A stretch of DNA of 64,000 nucleotides from Pseudahrensia aquimaris (lineage in GTDB: Bacteria > Pseudomonadota > Alphaproteobacteria > Rhizobiales > Rhizobiaceae). Shown here one piece after another: positions 40,214 through 48,735 of this stretch (positions are counted from its first letter, which is position 1; every line of letters starts with the position of its first letter). Position numbers and translations under genes: made by a program. Under the pieces are notes generated by a model, which ran no database searches, was not told the DNA's origin, and was given only the letters and a program-made list of their open reading frames with translations. The stretch lies in NCBI RefSeq assembly GCF_042676045.1, contig NZ_JBHTJV010000003.1, positions 496,001 to 560,000 on the forward strand, read 5' to 3'.

Positions 40214-41342
40214 CATGGAACGCGTAGCAGACGCCATTCGCGCATTTGAGGCCGGGGAGATCGTTATCGTTATGGACGATGACGACCGCGAGAATGAGGG
40301 TGACCTCATTGTTGCTGCCGTGCATTGCACGCCGGAGAAGATGGGGATGTTTATTCGCCATACGTCCGGCATCGTCTGTGCGCCGATGACCGGGGCGGAA
40401 GCGCGGCGGTTGAACCTTGCGCCAATGGTGGCGGAGAACGATGCACCGCATTCGACGGCTTTCACCGTTTCGGTCGATTATAAGCACGACACGACGACGG
40501 GCATTTCCGCTGCCGAGCGATGCTCCACCGTGCGCGGGTTGGCAAACCCGAATTCCGGCGCGAACGACTTCGTGCGCCCCGGCCACATTTTCCCGCTGGT
40601 GGCGCGTGAGGGCGGCGTGCTCATGCGCTCAGGCCATACGGAAGCGGCGGTTGATCTTTGCAACCTCGCGGGCCTCCCGCCGGTGGGTGTGATTTCGGAA
40701 TTGGTCAACGACGATGGCTCTGTGATGCGTGGGCCGCAGATCAACGAATTTGCCAAGGAAAAGGGCCTGCGCACCGTCACGGTTGCGGACCTCATTGCCT
40801 ATCGCCAGAGGCAGGAAAAATTGGTGGATCGTGTGAATGAATTTCCCATCGAGACGGAATTCGGTGCGGCTCAGGCGGTGACATACAAAACCCAGTGGGA
40901 CGCGATGCAGCAGCTTGCGGTCGTCTATGGCGATATCCGCGATGGCAAGGATGTGATGGTGCGGCTGCACATTGAATCCGTCATCGACGATGCGTTCGGC
41001 GGCTCCGATGCGCTTAAAAGCCAGCTTCAGCGAATCGCAGAAGAAGGGCGCGGCGTTGTGGTTTATCTGCGCGAAGGCTCGGTCGGCGTGCAGGGTGGCG
41101 GCATTCGCAGCAGCGAGACGACTTCTGGCCACCGCGAGCAGCCCGCTTTTGGCGACGATTCGGAAGAGCATGGCGCAGCACAAAGCCGCCAGGAGGAATG
41201 GCTTGAAATTGGCCTTGGTGCGCAGATTTTGAAAGATCTTGGTGTTTCGTCAATTCGCCTGTTGGCATCAAAAGAGCGCCACTATGTGGGCCTGTCAGGC
41301 TTTGGCATCGAGATCAGCGACACGTTGATTATCGATGGCTAA
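40203..41342 (+). CDS. ribB: 3,4-dihydroxy-2-butanone-4-phosphate synthase with degenerate RibA-like domain
   Basis: A 379-residue protein. Residues about 1-210 form an intact RibB domain (IVMDDDDRENEGDLIVAA, HTSGIVC, TTTGISAAERC, RPGHIFPLVAREGGVLMRSGHTEAAVDL), which converts ribulose 5-phosphate to the four-carbon riboflavin precursor. The C-terminal GTP-cyclohydrolase-II-like domain lacks the zinc cysteines: the usual HSECLTGD and RCDCG positions read HIESVIDD and DALKS. It therefore should not be an active RibA. This form is common in alphaproteobacteria. It overlaps the DUF559 gene at its start and the next gene at its end. Confidence 0.94.
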   Translation: MTTDMERVADAIRAFEAGEIVIVMDDDDRENEGDLIVAAVHCTPEKMGMFIRHTSGIVCAPMTGAEARRLNLAPMVAENDAPHSTAFTVSVDYKHDTTTGISAAERCSTVRGLANPNSGANDFVRPGHIFPLVAREGGVLMRSGHTEAAVDLCNLAGLPPVGVISELVNDDGSVMRGPQINEFAKEKGLRTVTVADLIAYRQRQEKLVDRVNEFPIETEFGAAQAVTYKTQWDAMQQLAVVYGDIRDGKDVMVRLHIESVIDDAFGGSDALKSQLQRIAEEGRGVVVYLREGSVGVQGGGIRSSETTSGHREQPAFGDDSEEHGAAQSRQEEWLEIGLGAQILKDLGVSSIRLLASKERHYVGLSGFGIEISDTLIIDG

Positions 41343-42492
41343 GCGCGCCACGCTCAGTGCCGGATTTGCATTTTTCTTATCGCTGACGGCATTCGCGCAG
41401 GCGCAGACCACGATACCCACGCCTCGGCCTGATACTGCTGAAACGTCCGAGCCAATCGAAGTGGTGCCGGAAGGCCCGGTGGTTGATCAGTCGACCGAGT
41501 TGCCCAGACGAACCGATACAGAGGTGAACGGCTGGAAGCTGACACAGGTTGGTGCGCGGGGGCAGGTTTTGTCTTCCGCGGCCATGCCAATCATCATCCA
41601 GTGCCGTGATGGTTCGTTTGTCGACCCCGCCTTCCAAGTGTGTTTTGGCGCGGGCGCAGCAGCCAATCTGCCGAGGCCATTCGTGGAAGTTCGGCCCACC
41701 GCGCGACCCGATGGCGGAATGCGCGACGGGCGCATTGCACGGTCGGTCGATGCGGGAGACATTTCCGAAGCGTGGTACATCAAGCCGACGCAACGCTACG
41801 CTCATGCGATTCTGGGCGATGATGTGGAAGCTGGCGGCCTTGCCGTGCGGACGGCTGACAGCAAGGTGTTTCAAATCGACTTGCCGGAAGAAGAGGTGTT
41901 CGAGGACATAACCCCGCGCATCATCGACCTGGACGGCTTGGGCAAAAACCATGTGGTGACACTGCGCAGCCACAAGGACAAAGGCGCGTCCATCGCGGTT
42001 TATGGCCTGGTTGATGAGGAACTGATCCTGCTGGCGCAAACGTCTTACATTGGCCGCACAAACCGCTGGCGGAACGTCGCAGGTATTGAGGATTTTGACG
42101 GCGATGGGTCGCTGCAGATCGCCGAAGTCGTGACGCCTCACATTGGCGGCACGTTGAATTTTTGGACGTGGAAGAATGGCGCGCTTGTCTTTTCCGGCTC
42201 GGCATTTGGCTTTTCCAACCACGAGATCGGTTCGCGCGAACAACGCCTTTCCACCGTCAATGATTTCGATGGCGATGGCGTGTCCGATATCGCGCTGCCC
42301 AGCGGCGACCGCAAATCGCTTCGCCTGATGCGCTTTGATGGCACCGCACGGGGGGAAAAGATGCTGCAGGAGATTGCTTCAATCCCCCTGCCCGCGCGAA
42401 TCGACAAGGCCATCGGCAGCCATTTCAACGGGCGTGGCACGACCATTACGGTGGGGCTGGAAGACGGTTCGGTCTACGTGATCCACCAATGA
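41335..42492 (+). CDS. Exported FG-GAP/VCBS-like repeat protein
   Basis: A 385-residue secreted protein with signal peptide ATLSAGFAFFLSLTAFAQAQ, a Pro/Thr-rich linker and a conserved two-Cys segment (IIIQCRDGSFVDPAFQVCFG). A beta-propeller-like domain follows with calcium-loop motifs: IIDLDGLGKNH, IEDFDGDGSLQIAEV and VNDFDGDGVSDIALP. These match FG-GAP/VCBS repeats, which bind Ca2+. Function is unknown; the site of action is periplasmic or outer surface. Its start overlaps ribB by 8 nt. Confidence 0.85.
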   Translation: MAKRATLSAGFAFFLSLTAFAQAQTTIPTPRPDTAETSEPIEVVPEGPVVDQSTELPRRTDTEVNGWKLTQVGARGQVLSSAAMPIIIQCRDGSFVDPAFQVCFGAGAAANLPRPFVEVRPTARPDGGMRDGRIARSVDAGDISEAWYIKPTQRYAHAILGDDVEAGGLAVRTADSKVFQIDLPEEEVFEDITPRIIDLDGLGKNHVVTLRSHKDKGASIAVYGLVDEELILLAQTSYIGRTNRWRNVAGIEDFDGDGSLQIAEVVTPHIGGTLNFWTWKNGALVFSGSAFGFSNHEIGSREQRLSTVNDFDGDGVSDIALPSGDRKSLRLMRFDGTARGEKMLQEIASIPLPARIDKAIGSHFNGRGTTITVGLEDGSVYVIHQ

Positions 42493-42582
42493 ACGCCTGA
42501 ATTTGCGAATCGATGTGCATGAATTGGCGTGCGTGGCGCTGACGCGTTGACGTTGCGCGGGGTCTGCAGCACAGTTTTGCCC

Positions 42583-43509
42583 ATGACCACACATCTTTAT
42601 ACGCACGATATTTTCGCCGAGCACCTGACACCGGACGGCCACCCGGAGCGGCCGGACCGCATCCGTTCGGTCGCGCAGGCTTTGGCGGACGAAGCATTCG
42701 ACCCGCTGGTGCGGTTTGAAACCTCTGTGGCAGACGAGGCGACTTTCCTCTACGCGCACCCGGAAGAATATGTCGAAGCGCTGCGCGAGCAATCGCCTGA
42801 AGACGGCCGCGTTCGTCTCGACCCAGACACGGTGATGAGCCCGAAGACTTGGGAATGTGTGCGCCATGCCGTTGGCGGCGGATTGGCCTGCGTGGACGAT
42901 GTTTTCGCGGGTAAGGCGGACAATGCTTTCCTTGCTGCGCGACCCCCGGGGCATCACGCCGAAAAAACCACGGCAATGGGCTTTTGCCTCATCAACACTG
43001 CTGCCGTGATGGCACGCCACGCGCAGAAGGCCTATGGCGTGGAGAGAGTTGCGATTGTTGATTTTGATGTTCACCACGGCAACGGTACGCAGGACATTTT
43101 CTTTGACGATCCAAGCGTCTTTTATGCCTCAACCCACCAGATACCGCTTTATCCCGGCTCCGGCAAGAAGGACGAGACGGGCGCAGGCAACATCTGCAAC
43201 GCGCCGCTCGACCCCGGCACGGATGGCATGGGTTTTCGCGAAGCGTTCCGCGAGCGGGTGTTGAAAGAGCTGGACGCTTTCCAGCCAGAGTTTGTAATCA
43301 TTTCCGCTGGTTTCGACGCCCATCACCGCGACCCGCTCGCCAACATAAATCTGGTCGAAGACGATTTTGACTGGGCGACCGGCAAGTTGATGGATGCTTC
43401 ATCGCGCCACGCAGACAACCGTCTGGTCAGCCTGCTGGAAGGCGGCTATGACCTGCAAGGCTTGGCACAATCTTGCGCCACCCACGTTGCCCGCTTGATG
43501 CGCGGCTGA
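42583..43509 (+). CDS. Histone deacetylase-like amidohydrolase
   Basis: A 308-residue class II HDAC/acetylpolyamine amidohydrolase. The catalytic His pair is in ARPPGHHAEKTTAMGFC, zinc ligands are in VDFDVHHGNGTQDIF and SAGFDAHHRDPLA, and the C-terminal LEGGYDLQGLAQS is typical. Bacterial members deacetylate acetylpolyamines or protein lysines; the target here is unknown. Start ATG 42583 gives MTTHLYTHDIFAEH. It is followed by xseB, a standard Rhizobiales pairing. Confidence 0.93.
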   Translation: MTTHLYTHDIFAEHLTPDGHPERPDRIRSVAQALADEAFDPLVRFETSVADEATFLYAHPEEYVEALREQSPEDGRVRLDPDTVMSPKTWECVRHAVGGGLACVDDVFAGKADNAFLAARPPGHHAEKTTAMGFCLINTAAVMARHAQKAYGVERVAIVDFDVHHGNGTQDIFFDDPSVFYASTHQIPLYPGSGKKDETGAGNICNAPLDPGTDGMGFREAFRERVLKELDAFQPEFVIISAGFDAHHRDPLANINLVEDDFDWATGKLMDASSRHADNRLVSLLEGGYDLQGLAQSCATHVARLMRG

Positions 43510-43535
43510 GCTTTTATCGAACAACGGATACCAAG

Positions 43536-43790
43536 ATGGCTGACGACAGCACGACCACAAACGACATTGCCAAGCTGACCTTTGAACAGGCACTCGATCA
43601 GTTGGAACAGATCGTCAATTCGCTGGAGCGTGGCGACGTTTCGCTAGACGAATCCATCAAGACCTATGAGCGCGGCGAAGCGTTGAAGAAGCATTGCGCA
43701 ACGCTGCTGCAAGCCGCCGAAGACAAAGTGGAGAAAATCCGCATCGGCGCAGACGGCACCGCCAAGGGCAGCGAACCGCTCGACGGTTAA
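43536..43790 (+). CDS. xseB: Exodeoxyribonuclease VII small subunit
   Basis: An 84-residue XseB. The core LTFEQALDQLEQIVNSLERGDVSLDESIKTYERGEALKKHCATLLQAAEDKVEKI motif (described as one helix hairpin) is diagnostic. It partners the XseA catalytic subunit, which is not in this window. Start ATG 43536, 26 nt after the HDAC gene. Confidence 0.95.
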   Translation: MADDSTTTNDIAKLTFEQALDQLEQIVNSLERGDVSLDESIKTYERGEALKKHCATLLQAAEDKVEKIRIGADGTAKGSEPLDG

Positions 43791-43953
43791 CCCTTTCCGA
43801 GCTTTTGCACCAAATCTGCACAAACCGAGGCAATTTGCGCAAATTCTGCAGCCAATTGCGCGTGATTTAGCCTATCAGATCCCTATATTGAGGCCGTCAG
43901 GTAACGGATATGAGCACCCATTGAAGAGTGCGACTTCTCCACATGTTGACGAG

Positions 43954-43971
43954 TGTCCAATTAAATGGACA
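43954..43971. promoter_or_regulatory. Inverted repeat 1 upstream of dxs
   Basis: TGTCCAATTAAATGGACA: perfect 6-nt arms TGTCCA/TGGACA around an AT-rich 6-nt spacer. It is the first of two GTCC-N8-GGAC dyads, 26 bp centre to centre, in the xseB-dxs gap. The AT-rich setting and placement 54 nt before ATG 44025 suggest a regulator binding site or promoter element. Confidence 0.5.
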
Positions 43972-43980
43972 TAATAAACT

Positions 43981-43996
43981 GTCCGAATAATTGGAC
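43981..43996. promoter_or_regulatory. Inverted repeat 2 upstream of dxs
   Basis: GTCCGAATAATTGGAC: GTCC/GGAC arms with an 8-nt AT-rich spacer, same layout as the dyad at 43954-43971. It lies 28 nt before the dxs start codon. Two equal-spaced sites suggest cooperative binding. Confidence 0.5.
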
Positions 43997-44024
43997 GCGC
44001 GATGTTCGCGAAGGGAGCAAGACC

Positions 44025-45935
44025 ATGAGACCGGAAACACCACTGCTGGATACCGTCCAGATACCGGCGGACCTTCGCAAGCTCACCGACGATCAACTGC
44101 CGCAATTAGCGCAAGAACTGCGCACCGAGATGATTGACGCCGTTTCCGTAACTGGCGGCCATTTGGGTGCTGGCCTCGGCGTGGTTGAGCTGACCATCGC
44201 GCTACACCACACATTCAACACACCGCACGACCGCATCATCTGGGATGTGGGCCACCAGTGTTATCCGCACAAAATTCTCACAGGCCGCCGCGACCGCATC
44301 CGCACGTTGCGCAAGCAAGACGGCCTATCCGGCTTCACCAAACGTTCTGAAAGCGAATACGACCCGTTCGGTGCGGCCCACTCCTCAACCTCCATTTCCG
44401 CAGGCCTCGGCATGGCGGAAGGCTCGCGCCTGCAGGGGGTGAAGCGCGATGTAGTATCCATCATTGGCGATGGTTCCATTACGGCCGGTATGGCCTATGA
44501 AGCGATGAACAATGCGGGGGCGATGGATGCGCGGCAAATCGTTATCCTGAACGACAACGATATGTCGATTGCTCCGCCCACGGGCGCGATGAGCCATTAT
44601 CTGGCGCGTCTTGTCTCCGGCAAGACCTATCGGGGCTTGCGCGAAACCGCGAAGCAACTGAACGAAAAACTGCCGAAATTCCTGGCGGACAAAGCGCGCA
44701 AGACCGAAGAATATGCCCGTTCCTTCTGGACCGGTGGCACGATGTTCGAGGAATTGGGCTTCTACTATGTCGGCCCCATCGACGGCCACAACCTTTCCGC
44801 CCTGCTGCCGATTTTGCGCAATGTACGCGACAGTGAGCAAGGCCCGATCCTCATTCATGTGCGCACGGAAAAGGGCAAAGGCTACGAGCCTGCTGAAAGC
44901 TCGGCCGACAAGATGCACGGCGTGTCCAAGTTCAACGTCATCACCGGCGAGCAGTCCAAACCAACGCCCAACGCGCCAAGCTATACCAAAGTGTTCGGCC
45001 AGACGCTTGCCCAAGAGGGCGAGCACGACGACCGCATAGTCGGCATCACGGCAGCCATGCCGAACGGCACGGGCATCGATATTTTTGGCGAGGCATTTCC
45101 CGACCGGATTTACGATGTCGGCATTGCAGAGCAACACGCGGTCACATTTGCCGCTGGTTTGGCGACAGAAGGGCTGAAGCCGTTCTGCGCGATCTATTCG
45201 ACTTTCTTGCAACGTGGCTACGATCAAGTGGTCCACGATGTGTCTATCCAGAACCTGCCCGTTCGCTTTCCTATTGACCGTGCGGGTTTCGTCGGCGCCG
45301 ATGGAGCGACCCATGCGGGCTCGTTCGATGTGGCTTATTTGGGTTGCCTGCCTGGCTTCACCATTATGGCCGCTTCCGACGAAGCCGAGCTGAAGCATAT
45401 GGTGCGCACCGCTGCCGAGTTTGACGAAGGCCCGATTGCCTTCCGCTACCCACGCGGTGAAGGCGTGGGCGTTGATATGCCAGAGCGCGGCGAGGTGCTC
45501 GAAATCGGCAAGGGCCGTATCGTGCGCCAAGGCACCAAGATCGCCATTCTCTCTTTCGGCTCGCGGTTGGCAGACAGCCTGTTGGCTGCAGAAGAGCTTC
45601 AACGCCTTGGCCTTTCCACCACAGTTGCCGATGCACGCTTCGCCAAGCCGCTGGACACTGACCTTGTGGAGCGTTTGGCGCGGGAACACGAAGTGTTGAT
45701 AACCGTCGAAGAAGGCTCGGTTGGTGGCTTCAGCAGCTATGTGCTGCACCATTTGGCAACCTGCGGCGCTTTGGACGCTGGATTGAAGGTGCGTCCGATG
45801 GTTATGCCTGATGAATATATTGACCAAATGAGCCCGGATGCGATGATAGAACGTGCGGGGCTCGATAGCCGCGCGATCCTCGCCACCGCCGTTGCTGCGC
45901 TGGGCATGGAGGTTCCCGTCGCGGCCAACTCGTAA
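44025..45935 (+). CDS. dxs: 1-deoxy-D-xylulose-5-phosphate synthase
   Basis: A 636-residue thiamine-diphosphate enzyme that joins pyruvate and glyceraldehyde 3-phosphate, the entry step of the MEP pathway completed by ispH in this window. It has TGGHLGAGLGVVELTIALHH, IWDVGHQCYPHKILTGR and GDGSITAGMAYEAMNNAG (ThDP/Mg site). The transketolase-type second half includes YDVGIAEQHAVTFAAGLA and DRAGFVGADGATHAGSFD. Start ATG 44025 follows AAGGGAG. Two tandem dyads lie directly upstream. Confidence 0.97.
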   Translation: MRPETPLLDTVQIPADLRKLTDDQLPQLAQELRTEMIDAVSVTGGHLGAGLGVVELTIALHHTFNTPHDRIIWDVGHQCYPHKILTGRRDRIRTLRKQDGLSGFTKRSESEYDPFGAAHSSTSISAGLGMAEGSRLQGVKRDVVSIIGDGSITAGMAYEAMNNAGAMDARQIVILNDNDMSIAPPTGAMSHYLARLVSGKTYRGLRETAKQLNEKLPKFLADKARKTEEYARSFWTGGTMFEELGFYYVGPIDGHNLSALLPILRNVRDSEQGPILIHVRTEKGKGYEPAESSADKMHGVSKFNVITGEQSKPTPNAPSYTKVFGQTLAQEGEHDDRIVGITAAMPNGTGIDIFGEAFPDRIYDVGIAEQHAVTFAAGLATEGLKPFCAIYSTFLQRGYDQVVHDVSIQNLPVRFPIDRAGFVGADGATHAGSFDVAYLGCLPGFTIMAASDEAELKHMVRTAAEFDEGPIAFRYPRGEGVGVDMPERGEVLEIGKGRIVRQGTKIAILSFGSRLADSLLAAEELQRLGLSTTVADARFAKPLDTDLVERLAREHEVLITVEEGSVGGFSSYVLHHLATCGALDAGLKVRPMVMPDEYIDQMSPDAMIERAGLDSRAILATAVAALGMEVPVAANS

Positions 45936-45958
45936 ACGCAGGGAGCCGAAAACGGGTT

Positions 45959-46558
45959 ATGAAAAATTTTCGCATTGTCCTTTGGGCTGCAATCGCAGTG
46001 CTGGGCGGGTTTCTTGCCTGGTCCACGCTGCAACAACAGTTCTTTGAAGAAGGCACGGGCGCACGCCTCGCTGGGGTTCAGATTGGCGGCCCGTTTGAGG
46101 CTGTTCGCACCGACGGCCAGACGGTCACTCAAGAAGACCTCAAGGGCCGTCCGCACGTCATCTTTTTCGGTTTCACCCATTGCCCGGACGTATGCCCCAC
46201 CACGCTTTACGAAGCTGGCCGTTGGCTTAAAGACCTTGGCCCGGATGGCGACAAGCTGGATGTCTATTTTGTTACCGTGGATCCCGAGCGTGACACGCGG
46301 GAACTAATGGCGAGCTATCTTACCTCATTCGACAGCCGCATTTCCGGCATCACCGGCACGCCTGAGCAAATCCAAACCATGCTGAAAGCCTGGCGCGCCT
46401 TCGCGCAGAAGGATGGCGACGGCGATGATTATAACGTCAACCACACAGCAACGACCTATATGATGGACGCGAACGGCGAGTTCTTTGGCACAATTGGCTA
46501 TGGCGAAAACCATGAGACGGCTGTAGCGAAGCTGAAGCGTCTGCTGGAGGCTTCGTGA
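45959..46558 (+). CDS. SCO1/SenC-family copper chaperone
   Basis: A 199-residue membrane-anchored protein with one N-terminal helix (IVLWAAIAVLGGFLAWSTL) and a thioredoxin fold. The copper site CxxxC is in FTHCPDVCPTTLYEAG, and the distal His lies in VNHTATTYMMD. SCO proteins help build the CuA site of oxidase subunit II (ctaC here). It starts 23 nt after dxs. Its stop overlaps the next small gene (GTGA). Confidence 0.92.
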   Translation: MKNFRIVLWAAIAVLGGFLAWSTLQQQFFEEGTGARLAGVQIGGPFEAVRTDGQTVTQEDLKGRPHVIFFGFTHCPDVCPTTLYEAGRWLKDLGPDGDKLDVYFVTVDPERDTRELMASYLTSFDSRISGITGTPEQIQTMLKAWRAFAQKDGDGDDYNVNHTATTYMMDANGEFFGTIGYGENHETAVAKLKRLLEAS

Positions 46559-46689
46559 GCTTGATCGGTAAGTTCGTTCTCGCCACCAGCCTCGGCGGGC
46601 TGACATCTGGCGGCGCGTTTCTTTGGACGCAGTTTGGTGGAGCGGTTTACACGGCCTATCTCACCGGGGCTTTGATGAACTGTTTTTAA
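46555..46689 (+). CDS. 44-residue small protein coupled to the SCO gene
   Basis: A GTG-initiated frame of 44 codons overlaps the SCO stop (GTGA) and ends at TAA 46687-46689. The peptide begins (M)SLIGKFVLATSLGGLTSGG and ends in LTGALMNCF. It is hydrophobic and Gly-rich and could insert in or lie on the membrane. The overlap, the preceding GGAGG and the protein-like composition support translation. A role near SCO or the membrane is inferred only from position. Confidence 0.65.
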   Translation: MSLIGKFVLATSLGGLTSGGAFLWTQFGGAVYTAYLTGALMNCF

Positions 46690-46735
46690 GATCACTTCGG
46701 TTGATCTTGGCGGCGCTGCCTGCCACACGCTTTTT

Positions 46736-47479
46736 ATGACCCCATCCCGCATTCGCCTCGACCAACACCTCGCCGCACTCGGCCACGCTCCCAGCCGCTC
46801 GCGCGCACGCGATATGGTGCAACGTGGCTGCGTTCGCGTTGATGGCGAATTGGCTGCAAAGCATGGCATGATGGTGAACAGCGACTGCGCACTGGTGATC
46901 GACGATCCGGCACAAGGCTATGTCTCGCGCTCTGCGTTGAAACTTGTGGCGGGGCTTGATCTGTGCGGTCTGGATTTAACCAACGCTCGCGCCGTCGACC
47001 TGGGCGCATCGACCGGCGGGTTTACGCAAGTGTTGCTGGAACGTGGCGCGGCCCATGTGGTCGCTGTTGATGTCGGTCACGATCAACTGGACGCTTCCAT
47101 TCGTACCGACAAACGCGTCACCGTGTTTGAAGGGCTGAACGCGCGGGAACTGTCGCTCGATCATTTGGGCCAAGCGCCCGATTGCGTGGTGAGCGATTTG
47201 AGTTTCATTTCGCTCACGCTGGGCGCGGAGCCTGCGCTGCGGCTGGCGGCTTCCGGTGCCCATTGTGTGCTGCTGGTCAAGCCGCAATTCGAAGTGGGGC
47301 GCGATGGCATCGGCAAAGGTGGGCTGGTTACAGACACCGCACTTGTAGAGCGCACCAACGAGCGGCTGCGGGGCTGGCTTGAGGGTTTGGATGGCTGGAG
47401 CGTTACGCACTTTGCGCCGTCGCCCATTAAGGGTGGCGATGGCAATACAGAGTTTTTGATGTGCGGGGCGAAGGCATGA
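46736..47479 (+). CDS. tlyA: TlyA-family rRNA methyltransferase/hemolysin
   Basis: A 247-residue protein with an N-terminal S4 RNA-binding domain (IRLDQHLAALGHAPSRSRARDMVQRGCVRVDGE) and an FtsJ-like Rossmann methyltransferase domain (AVDLGASTGGFTQVLLERGA; SDLSFISLTLGAEPAL; LLVKPQFEVGRDGIGKGG). TlyA 2'-O-methylates rRNA in Mycobacterium; 'hemolysin' is a historic label. It overlaps the next gene by ATGA. Confidence 0.93.
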   Translation: MTPSRIRLDQHLAALGHAPSRSRARDMVQRGCVRVDGELAAKHGMMVNSDCALVIDDPAQGYVSRSALKLVAGLDLCGLDLTNARAVDLGASTGGFTQVLLERGAAHVVAVDVGHDQLDASIRTDKRVTVFEGLNARELSLDHLGQAPDCVVSDLSFISLTLGAEPALRLAASGAHCVLLVKPQFEVGRDGIGKGGLVTDTALVERTNERLRGWLEGLDGWSVTHFAPSPIKGGDGNTEFLMCGAKA

Positions 47480-48735
47480 AAATCGATATCCGCGATGTGG
47501 GGGCGCTGGGCGATGGTGTGGGCGAACACAATGGCCTTTCGGTCTTCGTACCCTACACGCTGGCGGGGGAAAGTGTGGTGGCTGAGGGCACGCCGCCGCA
47601 TTTGGCGCTCGCTTCGGTTGAGAAAGCATCTGCGGAGAGGGTTGAGCCCCCCTGCCCGCACTTCGGCACATGCGGTGGCTGCGCAGTGCAGCACTGGGAG
47701 CGCGCGCCCTATCTGGAATGGAAGCGAGGCTTGCTTGCCAACGCGTTGGCCGCTGCCGGATTGGACGCGAAGGTTGCGCCGTGCGTGCCGTGCGATGCGG
47801 GCAGCCGCCGCCGCGCGACTTTCAGCGCCCGGCGCACGGATGACGGGCTGGTGTTCGGATTTCACGAATGGCAGGACGAAGCGATTGTGCAGCTTTCCCA
47901 ATGCCCGGTTCTGCATCCTGCGATTTCGAGCAAAATGGAAGCGATTGCCAAACTATGCCCTGTGCTGATGCGTGGGCGGGAGATTGTGCAAGTGCTTGTC
48001 ACCCAATGCGACAACGGGCTTGATCTCGCCTTCACGCTGGAACAAATGCCGTCGGACGCAATGGAGGCGGATTTCGTTCGCGCCTTTTCCCGCTCGCAGT
48101 TCCTGCGCGCATCCGCCAACGGCGCGATTTTAGTGGAACGCGAGAAACCCATCGTTTCCTTTGGTGCGGTTCAGGTGGCGATTGCGCCGGGCACGTTCTT
48201 GCAGACGGTGCCGGAGGTTGAAGCTGTGATGGCGCGTGATGTTGCCAAGCATCTGGCAAAATCAAAGCGCATTGTTGATTTGTTTTCCGGCTCCGGCACG
48301 TTTGCTCTCAGGCTTGCACAAAAGGCGCGGGTGCATGCGGTGGAAAGCGACGGGCTTGCTCTTGAAGCGCTTGCGACTGGCGCGGGCGGCGAAGGGCTGA
48401 AGCCCGTGACCACCGAAGAACGCGATCTGTTTGAGGCACCATTGACGGTGAAAGAACTCAACCGGTTCGACGGCATCTGCCTCGACCCGCCCCGCGCGGG
48501 GGCTGCCGAGCAGGTGGCGAATATTGCCAAGTCGGACGTCAAGCGGGTGGCCTATGTCTCGTGCAGTCCTGCGTCGCTGGCGCGGGATCTGAAGGTTCTG
48601 GTGCGCGGTGGCTATCAGATCGACAGCGCAACGCCCTACGACCAGTTTCTTTGGTCGCCCCATGTGGAGGCGGTTGTGACGCTCTCGCGTCCTAAGTCGA
48701 AAGCCCAGCGCCCGATTTTCGGACGCAAGGTTTAG
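47476..48735 (+). CDS. RlmD/TrmA-type class I RNA (uracil-C5) methyltransferase
   Basis: A 419-residue enzyme that resembles 23S rRNA m5U methyltransferases. The [4Fe-4S] motif C-x5-C-x2-C is in PPCPHFGTCGGCAVQHW, with a fourth Cys in SQCPVLHP. SAM binding is IVDLFSGSGTFAL, and the catalytic Cys is in AYVSCSPASLARDL, preceded by LDPPRAGA. No clear TRAM domain of full length is seen at the N-terminus (IRDVGALGDGVGEHNGLSVFVPYTLAGE is a short version). Start ATG 47476, coupled to tlyA. Confidence 0.9.
   Translation: MKIDIRDVGALGDGVGEHNGLSVFVPYTLAGESVVAEGTPPHLALASVEKASAERVEPPCPHFGTCGGCAVQHWERAPYLEWKRGLLANALAAAGLDAKVAPCVPCDAGSRRRATFSARRTDDGLVFGFHEWQDEAIVQLSQCPVLHPAISSKMEAIAKLCPVLMRGREIVQVLVTQCDNGLDLAFTLEQMPSDAMEADFVRAFSRSQFLRASANGAILVEREKPIVSFGAVQVAIAPGTFLQTVPEVEAVMARDVAKHLAKSKRIVDLFSGSGTFALRLAQKARVHAVESDGLALEALATGAGGEGLKPVTTEERDLFEAPLTVKELNRFDGICLDPPRAGAAEQVANIAKSDVKRVAYVSCSPASLARDLKVLVRGGYQIDSATPYDQFLWSPHVEAVVTLSRPKSKAQRPIFGRKV

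Noticed and set aside
44385..45827. 480-codon open frame opposite dxs
   Set aside because: It is antisense to a full-length, clearly conserved dxs. Long antisense frames are expected in GC-rich coding DNA, and the translation shows no recognisable family.
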